Source of the DNA: Dolomedes plantarius
Taxonomy: Eukaryota; Arthropoda; Arachnida; Araneae; Dolomedidae
DNA length: 64,000 nucleotides
Assembly: GCA_907164885.2 (NCBI GenBank)
Contig: OU015493.1
Span: forward strand, 122,214,693 to 122,278,692
Direction of reading: 5' to 3'
Shown: piece by piece, positions 11,203 to 22,770 of the stretch
Position numbering within the stretch: the stretch's first letter is position 1
Layout of the letters: each line of letters starts with the position of its first letter
Made by a program: the position numbers and the translations under genes
Notes under the pieces: generated by a model
What the model saw: only the letters and a program-made list of their open reading frames with translations
Databases searched by the model: none
What the model was told of the DNA's origin: nothing

Positions 11203-11275
11203 TGAGAAAAATAAATATAATGTAAATAAAATGAGAAAAATAAATATAATGTAAATAAAATGAGAAAAAAAATAT
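11203..11275. repeat. 29-bp tandem repeat, ~2.5 units
   Basis: The unit contains GAGAAAAATAAATATAATG followed by TAAATAAAAT. Two full units are nearly identical and a third is partial. Confidence 0.9.
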
Positions 11276-11438
11276 AGCATCGAATTTTCGTTATGGATCA
11301 TATCATTGTTAAAAACTGTTTTAAGGCTAAAGACAATTTGAAAAAGTGGGGAAAAACCAACGTTCTTAAAAGTTTTCTACAATTTTCTTATTTTAACTGA
11401 ACTTCTATTAACATTTTAATTTATTTCAAGTTAAGTTA

Positions 11439-11458
11439 GGGGGGGCACGTGCCCCCCC
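11439..11458. other. G7-CACGTG-C7 perfect palindrome
   Basis: Seven G, CACGTG, then C (11 in all, the first seven pairing) gives a perfect 20-base palindrome followed by GACGCTACGCCTA. Sequences of this type occur at transposon termini, so it may mark an end of an insertion inside the hAT element. Confidence 0.7.
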
Positions 11459-11738
11459 CCCCGACGCTACGCCTATGTACATGTATATCAAGTATGTTTA
11501 TACAATTTCTACTAAATTTAGGTAAGTACATATTACTAATGTTTTTGCAGCAATATTCTGTGAAAAAATCATATCTTATTCAAATTATTATCTTTATGTG
11601 TTTTATGGGCAATTATTAGTAATATAATTATGTTGTATGCTGTATATTACAGAGAAAAACATGAGGGGGTCGCTGAAGAAAATCATTCTTTTAAAAGGGG
11701 TCGATGTAGGAAAAAGGTTGGGAACCCCTGCTTAAGAG

Positions 11739-12794
11739 CATTGAAATAATTGGAATTTCGTATACGATAGTCTATGAGGTATATAGATTTTACGTAATCT
11801 TGAAGTAGTTGCTTCAAATATCGAGGACGCACTTAAAAACTTTTCTGCAATTATTGAAAAGTGCTATAAATTTAAAAAAAAATCAGCATTTCAAACATAA
11901 ATTTTGACAACACAGATTAACGTTTGCATAGAGTACTCTATTGCTTTAGAAAGGGCCTTAAAAGTATTTGAAACTAGTCAAACGCTCCCCCTCCTCAATT
12001 TTTTTTTAGTGTAGATAGTGGTTTTTTGCTCTACTAATCCATCATGCCATTTTTTGTCCACCGATCCGTATCAAAATCCGTAAGTGCCTTTTAGCAAGAC
12101 ACTGATGAGCTCAAATAATAAAAAAAGCAATCCTTCCTCTTCACATGTTCCAGTCTGTTTTAATATTTCAGATTGTCGTGCGCTAATATTAAAAATCGTT
12201 CATTTGTGTAGACTTATAATAGAACACAACGTCTCGATAAACATTAATCAAACTCAATATGACACTGGAAAAAAAAAACATAATTTTGTAAGAGATAAGG
12301 CACTAAGCACAGAACAAACTACCAAGTAGAACTCTCAGTATCTTAAATGTTCTAACTACACCGAATGGTCACCTATCAAAATGAAATATTGTGACAACCC
12401 CGTCATTTGCATTTCATGGTCAGAATTGAAAAAAAAAAGAAGAAAACTCATTAATTCGTTTCCTTCTTCAAGAAATTTTGATAAAAGTTATAGTCTACTT
12501 GCACAAGAGTCACTGCTTACATTACGTTTTTAATCAGGGTAAAGAAATATCGTATATTTCTTAAGTATCTGAAGGAATTCTGTATTGGTGATGACAACTT
12601 GAGCGATCAGAGTGTCACACATTTGTGTAAGTCCGCCACGGCTGAAAATCAACTGACCTATCTAAAAAATTAGCTAATCTGTCTAAAAAGATAGATGGAG
12701 CGATTCCTGGTACAGACCCGTTGTTTTAAATTAAAGTAACTTGTTGTCAATAGCTCAAAGTATTGACCTATTAAGGTAACAAAATATATATAAT
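11739..12794. other. AT-rich spacer, nothing recognised
   Basis: No coding frame with recognisable motifs, no terminal inverted repeats. Several A-runs. Confidence 0.5.
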
Positions 12795-12869
12795 ACTAGC
12801 TGAAAACCCGTACTTCGATGCTGAGTACATTCGAATTAAATACAACGGTCAATGTATGCAATTAATGCC

Positions 12870-12900
<31 letters not shown>

Positions 12901-12901
12901 T

Positions 12902-13112
12902 AAGACAAAGTTAAAAGTGAAAAACCAGTATATGCTCAGAACCACAAGAGCCAGGAACTAAAAACATGAAAAGATAAGTGAAAAATAGGTTTTTGACAGC
13001 ATCTTTTCATCAGCGGTGCCGATACTGCATAAAAACCAATGGATTGTTTCTCATAAGTATGATATGAGCAATATACATACTTAGACACCGTACAATCCAT
13101 AAGATACAATAT
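12902..13112. repeat. ~210-bp dispersed repeat, copy 1
   Basis: It begins AGACAAAGTTAAAAGTGAAA right after a (TA)n tract and runs to ACACCGTACAATCCATAAGA. A second copy at 53988-54196 shares most positions and has the same (TA)n neighbour. Both contain CATCAGCGG flanked by CTTTT/CTCTT on the plus strand. No reading frame. Confidence 0.85.
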
Positions 13113-13152
13113 GTATATAGTAAATACAACGATCAATGTATGCAATTGATGT

Positions 13153-13153
13153 A

Positions 13154-13181
<28 letters not shown>
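13153..13181. repeat. (TA)n microsatellite
   Basis: Short TA array within the ACTAGC repeat. Confidence 0.9.
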
Positions 13182-13184
<3 letters not shown>

Positions 13185-13670
13185 ATTTATAAAAAATCGT
13201 AATGGATATTTTTATAGACAAATTAATGTAGAAGAAAATATTAAAATTAAACTAATAGAACATACTAAAGAATATAGTGCAGTTAATATAGTACAGTTTG
13301 AGGAACATATCTTTTACTATATTTTAATATTTTTTTGGATAATGTCCAATCGTCTTCCGCATTAGCAATGAAAGAAATTTTTTTTTTTTGTGAATTTCGC
13401 TGTTACGCACGTGACGCAAAATTAGTTTAAAGTATCACAAAAAGAAAAGAAACCACGTGATCAGCATTTAATAAATTAAATTCTAAAGATTAAAAATTTA
13501 ATTTAAAAAATCTAAGAAGAATTTTTCAAAAATCTTTCTTAATACACCCCTACCCTATAAGAAGAATCACCATGCGAAATTTCAGCCCTTTTAGGTCCAG
13601 CGGTTTGATCTGTGCGTTATATGTCAGTCAGTCAGTCAGTTACGGAACTGTTTTATATATATAGACTAAG

Positions 13671-14317
13671 AAATCGCCACGGCTTATTCATTGTTAAATT
13701 GAGTTTTCCAGTTTTGATACGATTGTACGTGTTTTGAATTATTTCTTTTTTAAAGTTTCAGTGTATTCATTTTGCATGAACTTTAGCAACATTCGGATTG
13801 ATTTAGTTTTATTCAGGATACCTGGCACAATTTAGAGACAATTCTTAACCTTGATATCATAAGTGCATTTCTTTCCTCGTTAAAACTAAAAACTGTAGAA
13901 AGAACAGATAAGGCTGTAATCGTCTTAAATGTCCGCAGTTATATGGAAAAGATACCTTCCTAGGAGATCTTTCATCATGATGAAAATTTGGGAAGTTGAA
14001 AATTTGTGATATAGTTTGCTGTAATATAGTTGCTTGTGATATAGTTTGCTTTGGGACAAAATGAGGCATATCATCAAATCAAGTGCAAAGATACTTCCCA
14101 ACAGCTAGCGTTGAATTTATAATTTGTTAGATTATGCCAAAGAGAAATAATGGGTCCTCAGCAATTGATTTACTTAGGATAGGAAATATTTTTATTTAAT
14201 TTCTAATTTTTTAAAAAAAATTACATAAAAATAATTTATACCACTTGAAAATTTTCATTAAGTGCTTGTCCGAGCCATGCAACCATCATCCTGCAGAAAA
14301 TGTCATTATTTTCAGTG
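13671..14317. other. AT-rich spacer, nothing recognised
   Basis: A short duplicated phrase (GTGATATAGTTTGCT, about 14006 and 14036) is the only feature noticed. Confidence 0.5.
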
Positions 14318-14530
14318 GTTAATATATATCCAAGAAGTCTAAAGTTTTAGCATTTTTTTAACGTAGGTCTTACGTTCCTCCATAACGGTCCTCTGGAAAG
14401 CAAAATTTTCAGACGCTAAAACGTCCGTCGTCGCGAGTTATAATTTTAGCAGCATGCCAAACCCAGTCTGCATTGATTGGGCAAGCAGTAAACAATTAAA
14501 CAGAAAAGTACCAAAACGCGTCAAAATTTT

Positions 14531-14566
<36 letters not shown>

Positions 14567-14672
14567 ACACATATATGCATATATACATACAAAAGAAGTA
14601 AGCAACGATAAGTAATCCTACGTAAATAACCAGCGTTAATTTCGTTAAAAGAGACTACCTGAAATTTTTTTT
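14318..14672. repeat. dispersed repeat with central (TA)n, copy 1
   Basis: The left half (CCAAACCCAGTCTGCATTG, GGGCAAGCAGTAAACAATT) and right half (AAGCAACGATAAGTAATCCT, AGAGACTACCTGAA) flank a (TA)n tract at 14534-14562. Both halves recur at 53768-54740, where ~600 bp is inserted in the same (TA)n tract. Confidence 0.8.
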
Positions 14673-15056
14673 CACTTGTTGATCTCTTGCGTTTCTTAGT
14701 GAACGAAATAAAAATGAATGATTTTCGTTTATGAAATTTATTGTATTACTATGCAAATTCTAAATCGGTTGATACGTCTGGTTGATGATCCTCGCCACAT
14801 GTTTTGTTTGTGTGTTAATTTATTTTTCCCTTTTCCTAAATTTTTTAATGGAATTAGTCATAAATGACCTGATTTCACCTGTTTTCGAAAAAAAAGTAGT
14901 TAAATTCCTGAAAGTGTATAATTTTTATACAATTTTTTTTATAGGAGCAATACAAAATGCATCACATTGCCCTTTTTTCAGTTACGAGATACGTGCTGTT
15001 GTACTAACATAGCCGGAGTGTCCAGGTTCGGATAATCGGTTGAGACGGAATGAATT

Positions 15057-15237
15057 CACACTTTCCTATGGATACCTACAATTAAAAACATTGAAACGAG
15101 AGAGCTCAAACACGATCGATTGAAATCGATTTCATGAGCAGAAAATTTACACTTTCCTATGGACACCTACAATTTAAAAAATTGAAACATGAGAGCTCAA
15201 ACAAGATCGATTGATATCGATTTCATGAGCAGAAAAC
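15057..15237. repeat. ~91-bp tandem duplication with palindromic core
   Basis: Two direct units share CACTTTCCTATGGA-x-ACCTACAA, GAGAGCTCAAAC, GATCGATTG-A/T-ATCGATTTC and ATGAGCAGAAAA. Each has a near-palindrome ATCGATTGATATCGAT (or TCGATTGAAATCGA), so each unit could form a small cruciform. Confidence 0.9.
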
Positions 15238-15239
15238 AT

Positions 15240-16620
15240 CACGTTTGTTCTTTCACTTTGTATAAGTGATCAAGGAATGTGCTGTTTGCATCGTAATGTC
15301 ACGCAGTGTTTTGAGTGTAGTGAACACAATAGTGCATTTAAATTTTGCTTTGACTGAAATACTGTAATATATTAAAATCGCGTGTGAATGATAATAAATC
15401 CGTTTAAATAGTTAAATATATCTGGTTTAAGTATACCGTTACACCAAAGAAACAGAATGATCTCATCACAAAGGAGACGTTTTTGTTGAGTAGAAACGCA
15501 ACTGTAGTTAGATTCTTTACCAAAACTGTATTCACTCATCTGTTTCTAACATATTTATTTAGAAAAAACGAATTTCTTTTTTCACAATCACAGTTTTATT
15601 TGTTTTTACATTTTTTTTCAACCAAAGCTCAGTATAAAGACTTATGGATTTAGTGTAAATGATTATATAATACAAAAGTTTTAGTATTTTAAGTGTTAAA
15701 GTCCTGCAAGCGGCCAATAAGAAATACTAATCCCCTTTTTCTTTTCCCATACTTGGGTATTTACACACATATTTTCTTTCCTGTAAAGTTTTTTTTCTGA
15801 AGCACTAAAAAGCAAAAGAATTAAGGAAAGTAATAGATGAGGATTTCTCAAAAGCAGATCAGTCATGTGAAACCTTTGATAAACCAAATTGGTTTAAAGC
15901 GAAGGAGCGATAACCATTAGTTTTAAAGGGGAAATTTTGTGAGCTCCCAGATTTTAAAATAATTACCCAGCAAATCAAACAAAATAGTGCGTATTATCTA
16001 AAGTCACATTGGCAAGTAAAAGCAAGAATGATTTAAAAATAGAAAAAAATGCAAATTAGAGATAAAGAAAGTACTGTGTGTAGAATCATTTACTAAAATG
16101 GTAACAGATTGTGGTCTGAAAGACTGAGAGGTAGTGGAATTGATTATAGTGTGTTGGACTGAATCACTGGAATATAGATTGGGGGAAAGTATAGGTGTAC
16201 GGATGGCAAGGAGGAAATCTTGAATTAACATCTCATCATGTAGTATAATTCCAAGAGAGCAAGGAGGTCCAAAAATCGACACTTTTCTTACTTCAAACAA
16301 AAAGAGCCCACTGCAAAACAAGTGGTGAATGCTTTTTCGTAAAAAGGGAAAAATCCTCGTCTTATTTCCCCTGGTTAACTGAAAATGTAAGGACTTTTAA
16401 GCAAAACAGCTATAGCGCCCTTTCGGAGAATAGATAAAACCCAAGTCATTTTTTCTCTTTTTGTCAATTAAATACAACAGAAAAATATTAAGTTCAATGA
16501 TATTAACTCAGTACAAAAATCCCTAATCTCTTATGGATTCGTTCACCTGCCCTTTTTCCAGTTAATAAGACGAATCTTTGGTGTTAAATATGCAGAACTG
16601 CACAGCTTTGTATGTTAAAA
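15240..16620. other. AT-rich spacer, nothing recognised
   Basis: No supported gene. A minus-strand frame at 16004-16321 (105 codons) lacks family resemblance. Confidence 0.45.
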
Positions 16621-16625
16621 CCATA

Positions 16626-16722
16626 CATATTCAATATTCATTCAATATTCATTCAATATTCATTCAATATTAATTCAATATTAATTAAATATTTATTCAA
16701 TATTCATTCAATATTCACTCAG
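16626..16722. repeat. 11-bp tandem repeat (ATATTCATTCA)n
   Basis: About eight units of AATATTCATTC with a few substitutions (TTAATTC, TTTATTC variants). Confidence 0.9.
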
Positions 16723-16724
16723 GG

Positions 16725-17262
16725 GTATTACTGATGGTTTTAAGGACTTCCGTCATGTCACAGCATTTTTGACGCTATCTGAAACTTAATTTTCAATTGT
16801 TAAACAATCTAATAGCACCATCGAAGGACTTGTAACTGGAGGATAAAGAAATCTCTTGATTTCATAATACCTCCTCATCAATTATTTCGGAAATGTGCTG
16901 TGAAATCCTTTTTCAAAACGTTACAGTTAGTATAGTTTTATGGGTGTTTTAGATATTTTAACCGATTTTAAATAAAAAAAACTATAACATTAAGAAATCA
17001 ATTTGAATAAGGTGGAGAAAATGCACAGAGCACGCCCACGCCATATTCAAACACTCTAACGTTTGTACCAAACTTCGTGATAAACGATGGTTCTTTACGA
17101 AATGGGCTGAATGATAGCACTTCGTTAATTACCAGTAAACATTTTTTTTTCATAAATTCAAAATTTGGAATCCTTTTGCCTCCAACTTACACATCGTCAC
17201 ACTTTTCGGAGATTGCCTAATATGCTTGAAAAAGGTTGGTTGGTTTTTTGAAGTGCTACTGT
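16725..17262. other. AT-rich spacer, nothing recognised
   Basis: No gene, repeat or RNA motif seen. Confidence 0.5.
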
Positions 17263-17332
17263 CAACTTTTACACCCCGCTGGTTTATTAGACCAAAGCCA
17301 ATTCCGGACTGCTACAAACATACAGGGTAACA
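17263..17332. repeat. SINE tail fragment
   Basis: GTCAACTTTTACACC, ATTAGACC, and GACTGCTACAAACATAC line up with the SINE-like segment at 57679-57760 (GTCAACTTTTGCCAC, ATTAGACC, ACGGCTACAAATATCC). The tRNA-like head is not visible here. Confidence 0.55.
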
Positions 17333-17339
17333 CAGGATC

Positions 17340-17890
17340 TCAACTTGCAGATTCTGGTAGAAAGGAAGTAAGACAAAATGTATTTGAGATATTTCTATAA
17401 GAATGAAAGGTATTTATCTTCCCTAAACATCAGGACAATACTGAAGCACATTTTTTTTCTCTAACCGAAATTTCAGGAAAATAGGTAAATAGATTATGCT
17501 GTCTAGAATAATGCAAAAGAGTGGGCGAAAAATATTTTTTAAAAACACCCACTGAATACTTTTTATAAAAACACCCACTGAATTTCTTTATCAATCTCGT
17601 GCGATACTGAAAGCTTGCTAACAGATATGATTGCTAATACTACTTTTCCGGACATAGTTCATTGCATAAGATTTTTTCTCATTTTTGAAAAAATTAGGAT
17701 AAATCGTGTTCGGGAGATTTATTTAGGCTACCACATCACAGAGGAAATAATCAAAAGAACTGAATCTATTACTTTTTTCTTTGAGCTTGCTAAGATTCTG
17801 TTTCTATTAGTATTATAAGTATACCAGTATCAAAATGTGTTCATGGTATAATCTTGGAGAAACTCTATATCGAATCAAATTATATATAGT
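17340..17890. other. AT-rich spacer, nothing recognised
   Basis: Contains a short duplicated phrase (AAAACACCCACTGAAT at about 17544 and 17569) and no gene. Confidence 0.5.
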
Positions 17891-17891
17891 T

Positions 17892-18692
17892 ACTAGCTGA
17901 AAACCCGCACTTCGCTACGGAGTACATTAAAATTAAATACAACGGTTAATGTATGCAATTAATGACAAATAAATAAATAAATAAATAAATAAATAAATAT
18001 ATATATAATAAAAACAACGATCAATGTATGCAATTAATGTAAAAAAAACAAAAAAATATATTTATAAAAAAAAATCGTAAGGGATATTTTTATAGACAAA
18101 ATAATGTAGAATAAAATATTCAAATTAAATCTAATAGAACATACTAAAGAATACAGTAGACTTAATATAGTACAGTTTGAGGAACATAATATCGTTTATT
18201 GTATTTTAATATTTTTTTGGATAATGTCCAATCGTCTGTCGCGTTAGCAAAAATAAAATTTTTTTTGTCTATTTAGCTGTTATGCAAGTGACGATAAAAT
18301 TATTTAAAGTACCAGAAAAAGAAATCACGTGATCAGCATTTTATAAATTAAATTCTAAAAATTAATCTTTAAAAATTCACCAAAAATCAGAAAATGGAGG
18401 TAAAGATTCGAAAAAGATCTCATTTTAAAGGAATTTTTATGATCTTTCTTGCTATATAATTTTTATAACCCTCAAATTATTATTTTAAATGCAAACTTTA
18501 AAAAAGTTACAAAAACAGCTTAAAAATTTTATTTAAAAAAATCTAAGATGAATTTTTCAAAAATCTTTCTTAGTGGACTCCTACACCATAAGAAGAATCG
18601 CCTTGCAAAATTGCAGCCCTTTAGGTCCAGCGGTTTGGTCTGTGTGTTGTATGCCAGTGAGTCAGTTACGGAACTGTTTTATATATATAGAT
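17892..18692 (+). repeat. ACTAGC-type dispersed repeat, fuller copy
   Basis: It starts ACTAGCTGAAAACCCGCACT and ends CAGTTACGGAACTGTTTTAT then ATATATAGAT. The AATGTATGCAATTAATG motif occurs twice around an AAAT/TA microsatellite (17968-18008). Near the 3' end, TTTAGGTCCAGCGGTTTGG matches the copies at 13590 and 41050 (inverted). Non-coding, with class uncertain (see findings). Confidence 0.85.
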
Positions 18693-19265
18693 AGATGATC
18701 CACTTGCAATCAGTGTTTCGAACGTCGAAACATCAAATATATGATACTAAATTCTGTAAACAGTAGAGTGGAGCTTCTAGTGACTTAGTAGTAAAGTAGA
18801 GCTTCTCATGACACGACAGCGAAGTTCAGAGTGGATCATGGTGCATGTTTTATGATGAAAAGGAACATATTCGGAGAGAATAACAACAAGGCTTTTCATT
18901 AACTCTCTGTATCTCGATACATGCTCCAGACATAGTTAAATGATAGAAGTGCAGACGCAGTATTATAGAGGCTTAGATAACTAGTACATCTTACAAAGAA
19001 ATTAATTGGACAGTACCATGTAAGCTCTAGTAAGTAATTTGAATTATCTTGCAGAAAATACCATTATTTTTAAGGAGCAATAGTGTCTTATACGAGAGAA
19101 CGTATTCTTAAGCGTCTTTCATAGGGAAAGTTTTAAGCTCTTATAATAGCAGTTTTGTTAAAGTAATCAACAGTGTCAAACTACTGTGATACTCCTTTTA
19201 TGATACCTTTAATCTGAAACTCATCATTTAAGGAAGTTAACAAGTGATCGAGTAACGAGTGATAA
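18693..19265. other. AT-rich spacer, nothing recognised
   Basis: No gene seen. TCATTTAAGGAAGTTAA at 19226 recurs at about 19790, just beyond the direct-repeat unit. Confidence 0.5.
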
Positions 19266-19788
19266 TAGCAGTGAAACGAGTTTTACAGTGAATAATCGGC
19301 AACATTGGAGCTTGTAAACAGGGTAAAAGTTCTGGTTTGAATGTCTAGGGAGTGCACTCAGAATAAAGAATTATAACCAGATATGCAATATTAAATTAAA
19401 TTTATTAGTATTTATTTTATCTATGCAAACTAAAAAGAAAATTTTTGCAAAACAGTGTTTCCTTAAATATATTCCTTAATTAGGTTTAAAGAAGTTATCG
19501 ATTTAGAAAATAGATTTTATAAATTTAATAATTGTTAAGTACACAAAAATTAATTATAAAGCATTTTTAATCATTTGCTTGGCCCTGTTAATATCCTTTA
19601 AAATAATTTTATGAAAACAAAGTTTTCTAAAGTTTTGAATTTCACTGCCAACATTGAAGATATGCAAAGATTTCCTGTTAATAGAAAATACATATCAACT
19701 TTTCATAGTATCAGAAGACCCCAGTTCCCCACTTTCTTACGTTTATAACTTTTTTCTTACCTTACTGTTCCCCTAAATAACCCTAGAT
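19266..19788 (+). repeat. ~525-bp direct repeat, unit 1
   Basis: It runs from ATAGCAGTGAAACGAG to CTGTTCCCCTAAATAACCCT and recurs in direct orientation at 22771-23291 with only scattered substitutions and small indels (roughly 95% by eye). Non-coding. This unit is flanked by an imperfect ~28-bp direct repeat containing TCATTTAAGGAAGTTAA, which unit 2 lacks. Confidence 0.9.
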
Positions 19789-20029
19789 CATTTAAGGAAG
19801 TTAATGAGAATATCGAGCTAAAATCATTCTAAAATTGTAAATACACGATGGTTGTCTGCAAGTTTTTCAGGAGTCATTACATGAGATGTCTGACCACTAG
19901 TTAATAAGATCAAAACTTAAGACTACATTAAACAACTGTTGAGTCAAAGCAAAAAAAAGGGCATCCAAGTATCGTACATAAGCTTGTTTGCTCTTCCTCC
20001 ATTGATTACATCAGCCGAACTTTTGCCTT

Positions 20030-20346
20030 CGTTGGGCCCTTTCGGTGGTGTAGCGATGTTGATCACTCGGCCCTGACGTCCTGCATTTCTGCAGCCGGCT
20101 GGCACGCAGCCAGACAAATGTGTCACGTGGGACATCCAGGGGAGGGGCGGATGGCATGTTTTGCGAGGGTGGAGTCACGTGCAGGCCCGGAACGTGACGC
20201 TTTAGCGTGTAACGAGCATTACGTAATCGAAATGCTTCACCCATCAGTTGCGGCGATCACAGTCTGCAGGCGCATCTCCCCGCTATAAAAGCAAAATAAA
20301 TGTGTAAAAAGAAAAAAAAAAGGTGGGGTCGGCAGGTGGCCACGTG
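20030..20346 (+). promoter_or_regulatory. GC-rich block with TATA box and three CACGTG E-boxes
   Basis: In an AT-rich setting this block is GC-rich with many CpG. TATAAAA lies at 20284-20290 within CCGCTATAAAAGC, and CACGTG occurs at 20124, 20176 and 20341. This is the profile of a polymerase II promoter on the plus strand, but no downstream coding exon was found, so it could also be an enhancer or a remnant of an inserted element. Confidence 0.35.
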
Positions 20347-21177
20347 TCTTGCACCCAGCGTAGAAATTGCTCTCGAAAATGAAGGTTTGATGTTTGGGTT
20401 TGTTTTCGCTCTCTCCGTTAGCTGCTGATGCCTCCTCGATAATTGCTACTGATAGACTTTTTACGAGTTTTGATTGTTAACCAGCCACGAATATGAATGC
20501 GGGCTGGTTAGATAAAGAAAGGAAATTTGAGCTGATTTATTTGCATATTTGAAGAATTGTACTTTTGAGAAACAATTATATTAAGCAACTTACCAGGTAT
20601 ATCATGAAAATGTTATTACTTATAGCATCTCGCATTCTCTTTAGTCAAAATCTTACCATCGATTAAATAGAATATCGAATTCTAAAATAAGTTATCTATG
20701 AGAAGGTGATAGCAAAATAATTAACCCAAATTTTAAACAGAAATAAATTATTTAACCTCTTGCCCAGCTTTACGATCCTGAAGAAGACGAATAAAAAAAA
20801 TTCACTGGTAAATGGTCGAAATTAACAGAAGGGAATCGTACAGTAAAAAACATGCCAGATTAAATGCAAGTAACAAATCACACGAAAATAGTACAAAAAT
20901 GTATTTCATTTATACATACAGTAGTTAATATACCTGTAGATAGACTTCCAGTTCAAAAGTAAGTGAAAGCATCCACACTTACTCACATTTTGCTTTCATT
21001 TTGTCATGTATAATAAAAAATTGAAAAATGCCAATATACATATTAGCATTAAAAAAAAATTAGAAGGAAATACTTCCAGAAAGAAAACTGACATCAATAA
21101 AAGATTCTTCTCAAATAAAATTCACAGTATATTAAATTTATTTAAAAAATATAAGCAAAATGTAGCTCTAAAGAGTG

Positions 21178-21193
21178 GTATATATATATATAT

Positions 21194-21251
<58 letters not shown>
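21178..21251. repeat. (TA)n microsatellite with CATA interruption
   Basis: TA array interrupted once by ACATACATACA. Confidence 0.95.
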
Positions 21252-21254
<3 letters not shown>

Positions 21255-21748
21255 TGAAGACAAATATGATAACCTATCTATATACGGAAACAAAAAATTA
21301 TATGTCTTTTATTAGGGTTCCTTCACAGATAGTGCCAATAATAGACATAAATCAAAAGATATGTTTAAAAATCAAAATATGGCAACAATGGATGTCTAAT
21401 TTTTTTCAGTAACAATGTTAAAAATAGTGCTATTAAGTAATTATTAGTACAAAAAATATCAAAATACCAAAACAAATAATTTACAAAATGGACTGAAAAG
21501 AGATGTATTTACGTGATGAGTGTTTATGTTTAGGATCTAACTGAAAACCACACCTTTCGGTTTATTTGTTAATGACGTCGCCGATAAAGGAATGGTGCAA
21601 GCTGAAATTTCCAATTTTAGTTTTCATACGCTGGTAAACTAGGAATTCTGAATTTATTTAACCTGTAGCTTACGGGGCCCATTTTTCCGATTCTTTCTTT
21701 AGGACGGGAAATTTCCTTCCCCCTTTGAAAGAAGGGCCATTAAGAGGG

Positions 21749-21814
<66 letters not shown>
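21749..21814. repeat. (TA)n microsatellite
   Basis: Pure TA array of over 60 bases. Confidence 0.95.
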
Positions 21815-21816
<2 letters not shown>

Positions 21817-22079
21817 TTGGGATACATGCTATCTCATCCCTTAAGGAAAAGGTTAATTTATATATTAGCTGCGTAAGTTATAAGTGTTTGGGATTTCTGT
21901 CTTTTTTTCGCAAACAAACTGTTCTTGGGTTTTTCATTGAAAATAAACAATCTATATATTTAAGTTGCAAAGCCGACTTCTTGGGCAATCCGTGAGAGAA
22001 AACTACTACAACAATTTACTTAATTTTGGTCTTAAACGAAAGATTGTAATTAGTAGATTTGTCAAATTTAGTTTTTGTA

Positions 22080-22460
22080 ACCGCAATTTCTATTAATGAG
22101 CGATAATTTACAATTAAAAAATTGATTTCTGCGCATGCTCACTGGCATGTTTAAATCTGGCTTTAGAAACTTACTGTTTCTGCGCATGTTCAGTGACATG
22201 TTTTAATGATAAACACGTTTATTCCAAGGAGTCTCTCTAGATCTCTCTCTGCCATTTTTATTTTTATCATAATTATGTTTGTGAAATATAAGATTAAACC
22301 TGATGGAAATTGTTTATTACGCGCTATTTAATTAACGATAATTTTCAATTTAAATAAAAATTCTTTCTGCGCATGCTCAGTGACATTTTTAAATCTGGCT
22401 TTAGATACTCACTAAGCTCGAGGCCGCTTAAATATATTAATTTTTTTTCTGCGCATTATT
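22080..22460. repeat. local repeat with TGCGCATG motifs
   Basis: TCTGCGCATGCTCACTGGCAT (22127), TCTGCGCATGTTCAGTGACA (22187), TCTGCGCATGCTCAGTGACA (22368) and a partial copy at about 22449 recur. Two are followed by TTTAAATCTGGCTTTAGA and preceded by a GCGATAATTT/ACGATAATTT phrase, pointing to an old duplication of about 240 bp. Confidence 0.75.
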
Positions 22461-22770
22461 ATGATTTTCAAAATTTGGCAATGATGTGCTGAGTGTAATT
22501 TGTGTATTAGTGCATTTATTTACTATCTAGCCGTCATGTTTTGAAGGGTACCAACTAGTTTTTTTTTATCTGCTTTAACTGTAAATTTTTTATGCACATG
22601 TTCTTAAGGAAATGATATAAGCATTATATGAGCTCTATTTTCTTGAACCGATAGGTTTTGGCATCAAATCGAAAACTGAAATATGCATTTCAAAAGTTGT
22701 CGCTTTTTGACATTTGACCCGAGGAAAATGGTGAAATGTAGAGTAGTTTTCATTGCAATGCTTTTTACAT

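Larger units (their letters stand above)
10464..11730. mobile_element. non-autonomous hAT element with perfect 8-bp TSD
   Basis: The left end CAGGGATTCCCAACGG at 10464 is the inverted partner of the right end GGTTGGGAACCCCTG finishing at 11730. The 8-bp sequence CTTAAGAG is present immediately outside both ends (10456-10463 and 11731-11738). CAGGG termini with an 8-bp duplication identify the hAT superfamily. No transposase is encoded. The interior holds a TTAA-GGGG terminus like that at 61219 (10773), a 29-bp tandem repeat (11203-11275) and a G7-CACGTG-C7 palindrome (11439-11458). Confidence 0.93.
12795..13665 (+). repeat. ACTAGC-type dispersed repeat, copy with insertion
   Basis: It starts ACTAGCTGAAAACCCG and ends TCAGTTACGGAACTG-TTTTATATATATAGA. 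Inside, a ~29-bp motif (AATGTATGCAATTAATG core) is present twice (about 12839-12867 and 13120-13148) around a (TA)n tract. The tract has been invaded by a second dispersed repeat (12902-13112). A sister copy lies at 17892-18692 and an inverted partial copy at 40996-41550. No coding capacity. Confidence 0.8.

Noticed and set aside
12902..13112. hammerhead ribozyme
   Set aside because: CTGATGA is present on the minus strand but the GAAA box and paired helices are not evident in either copy. Kept only as a lead in the findings.
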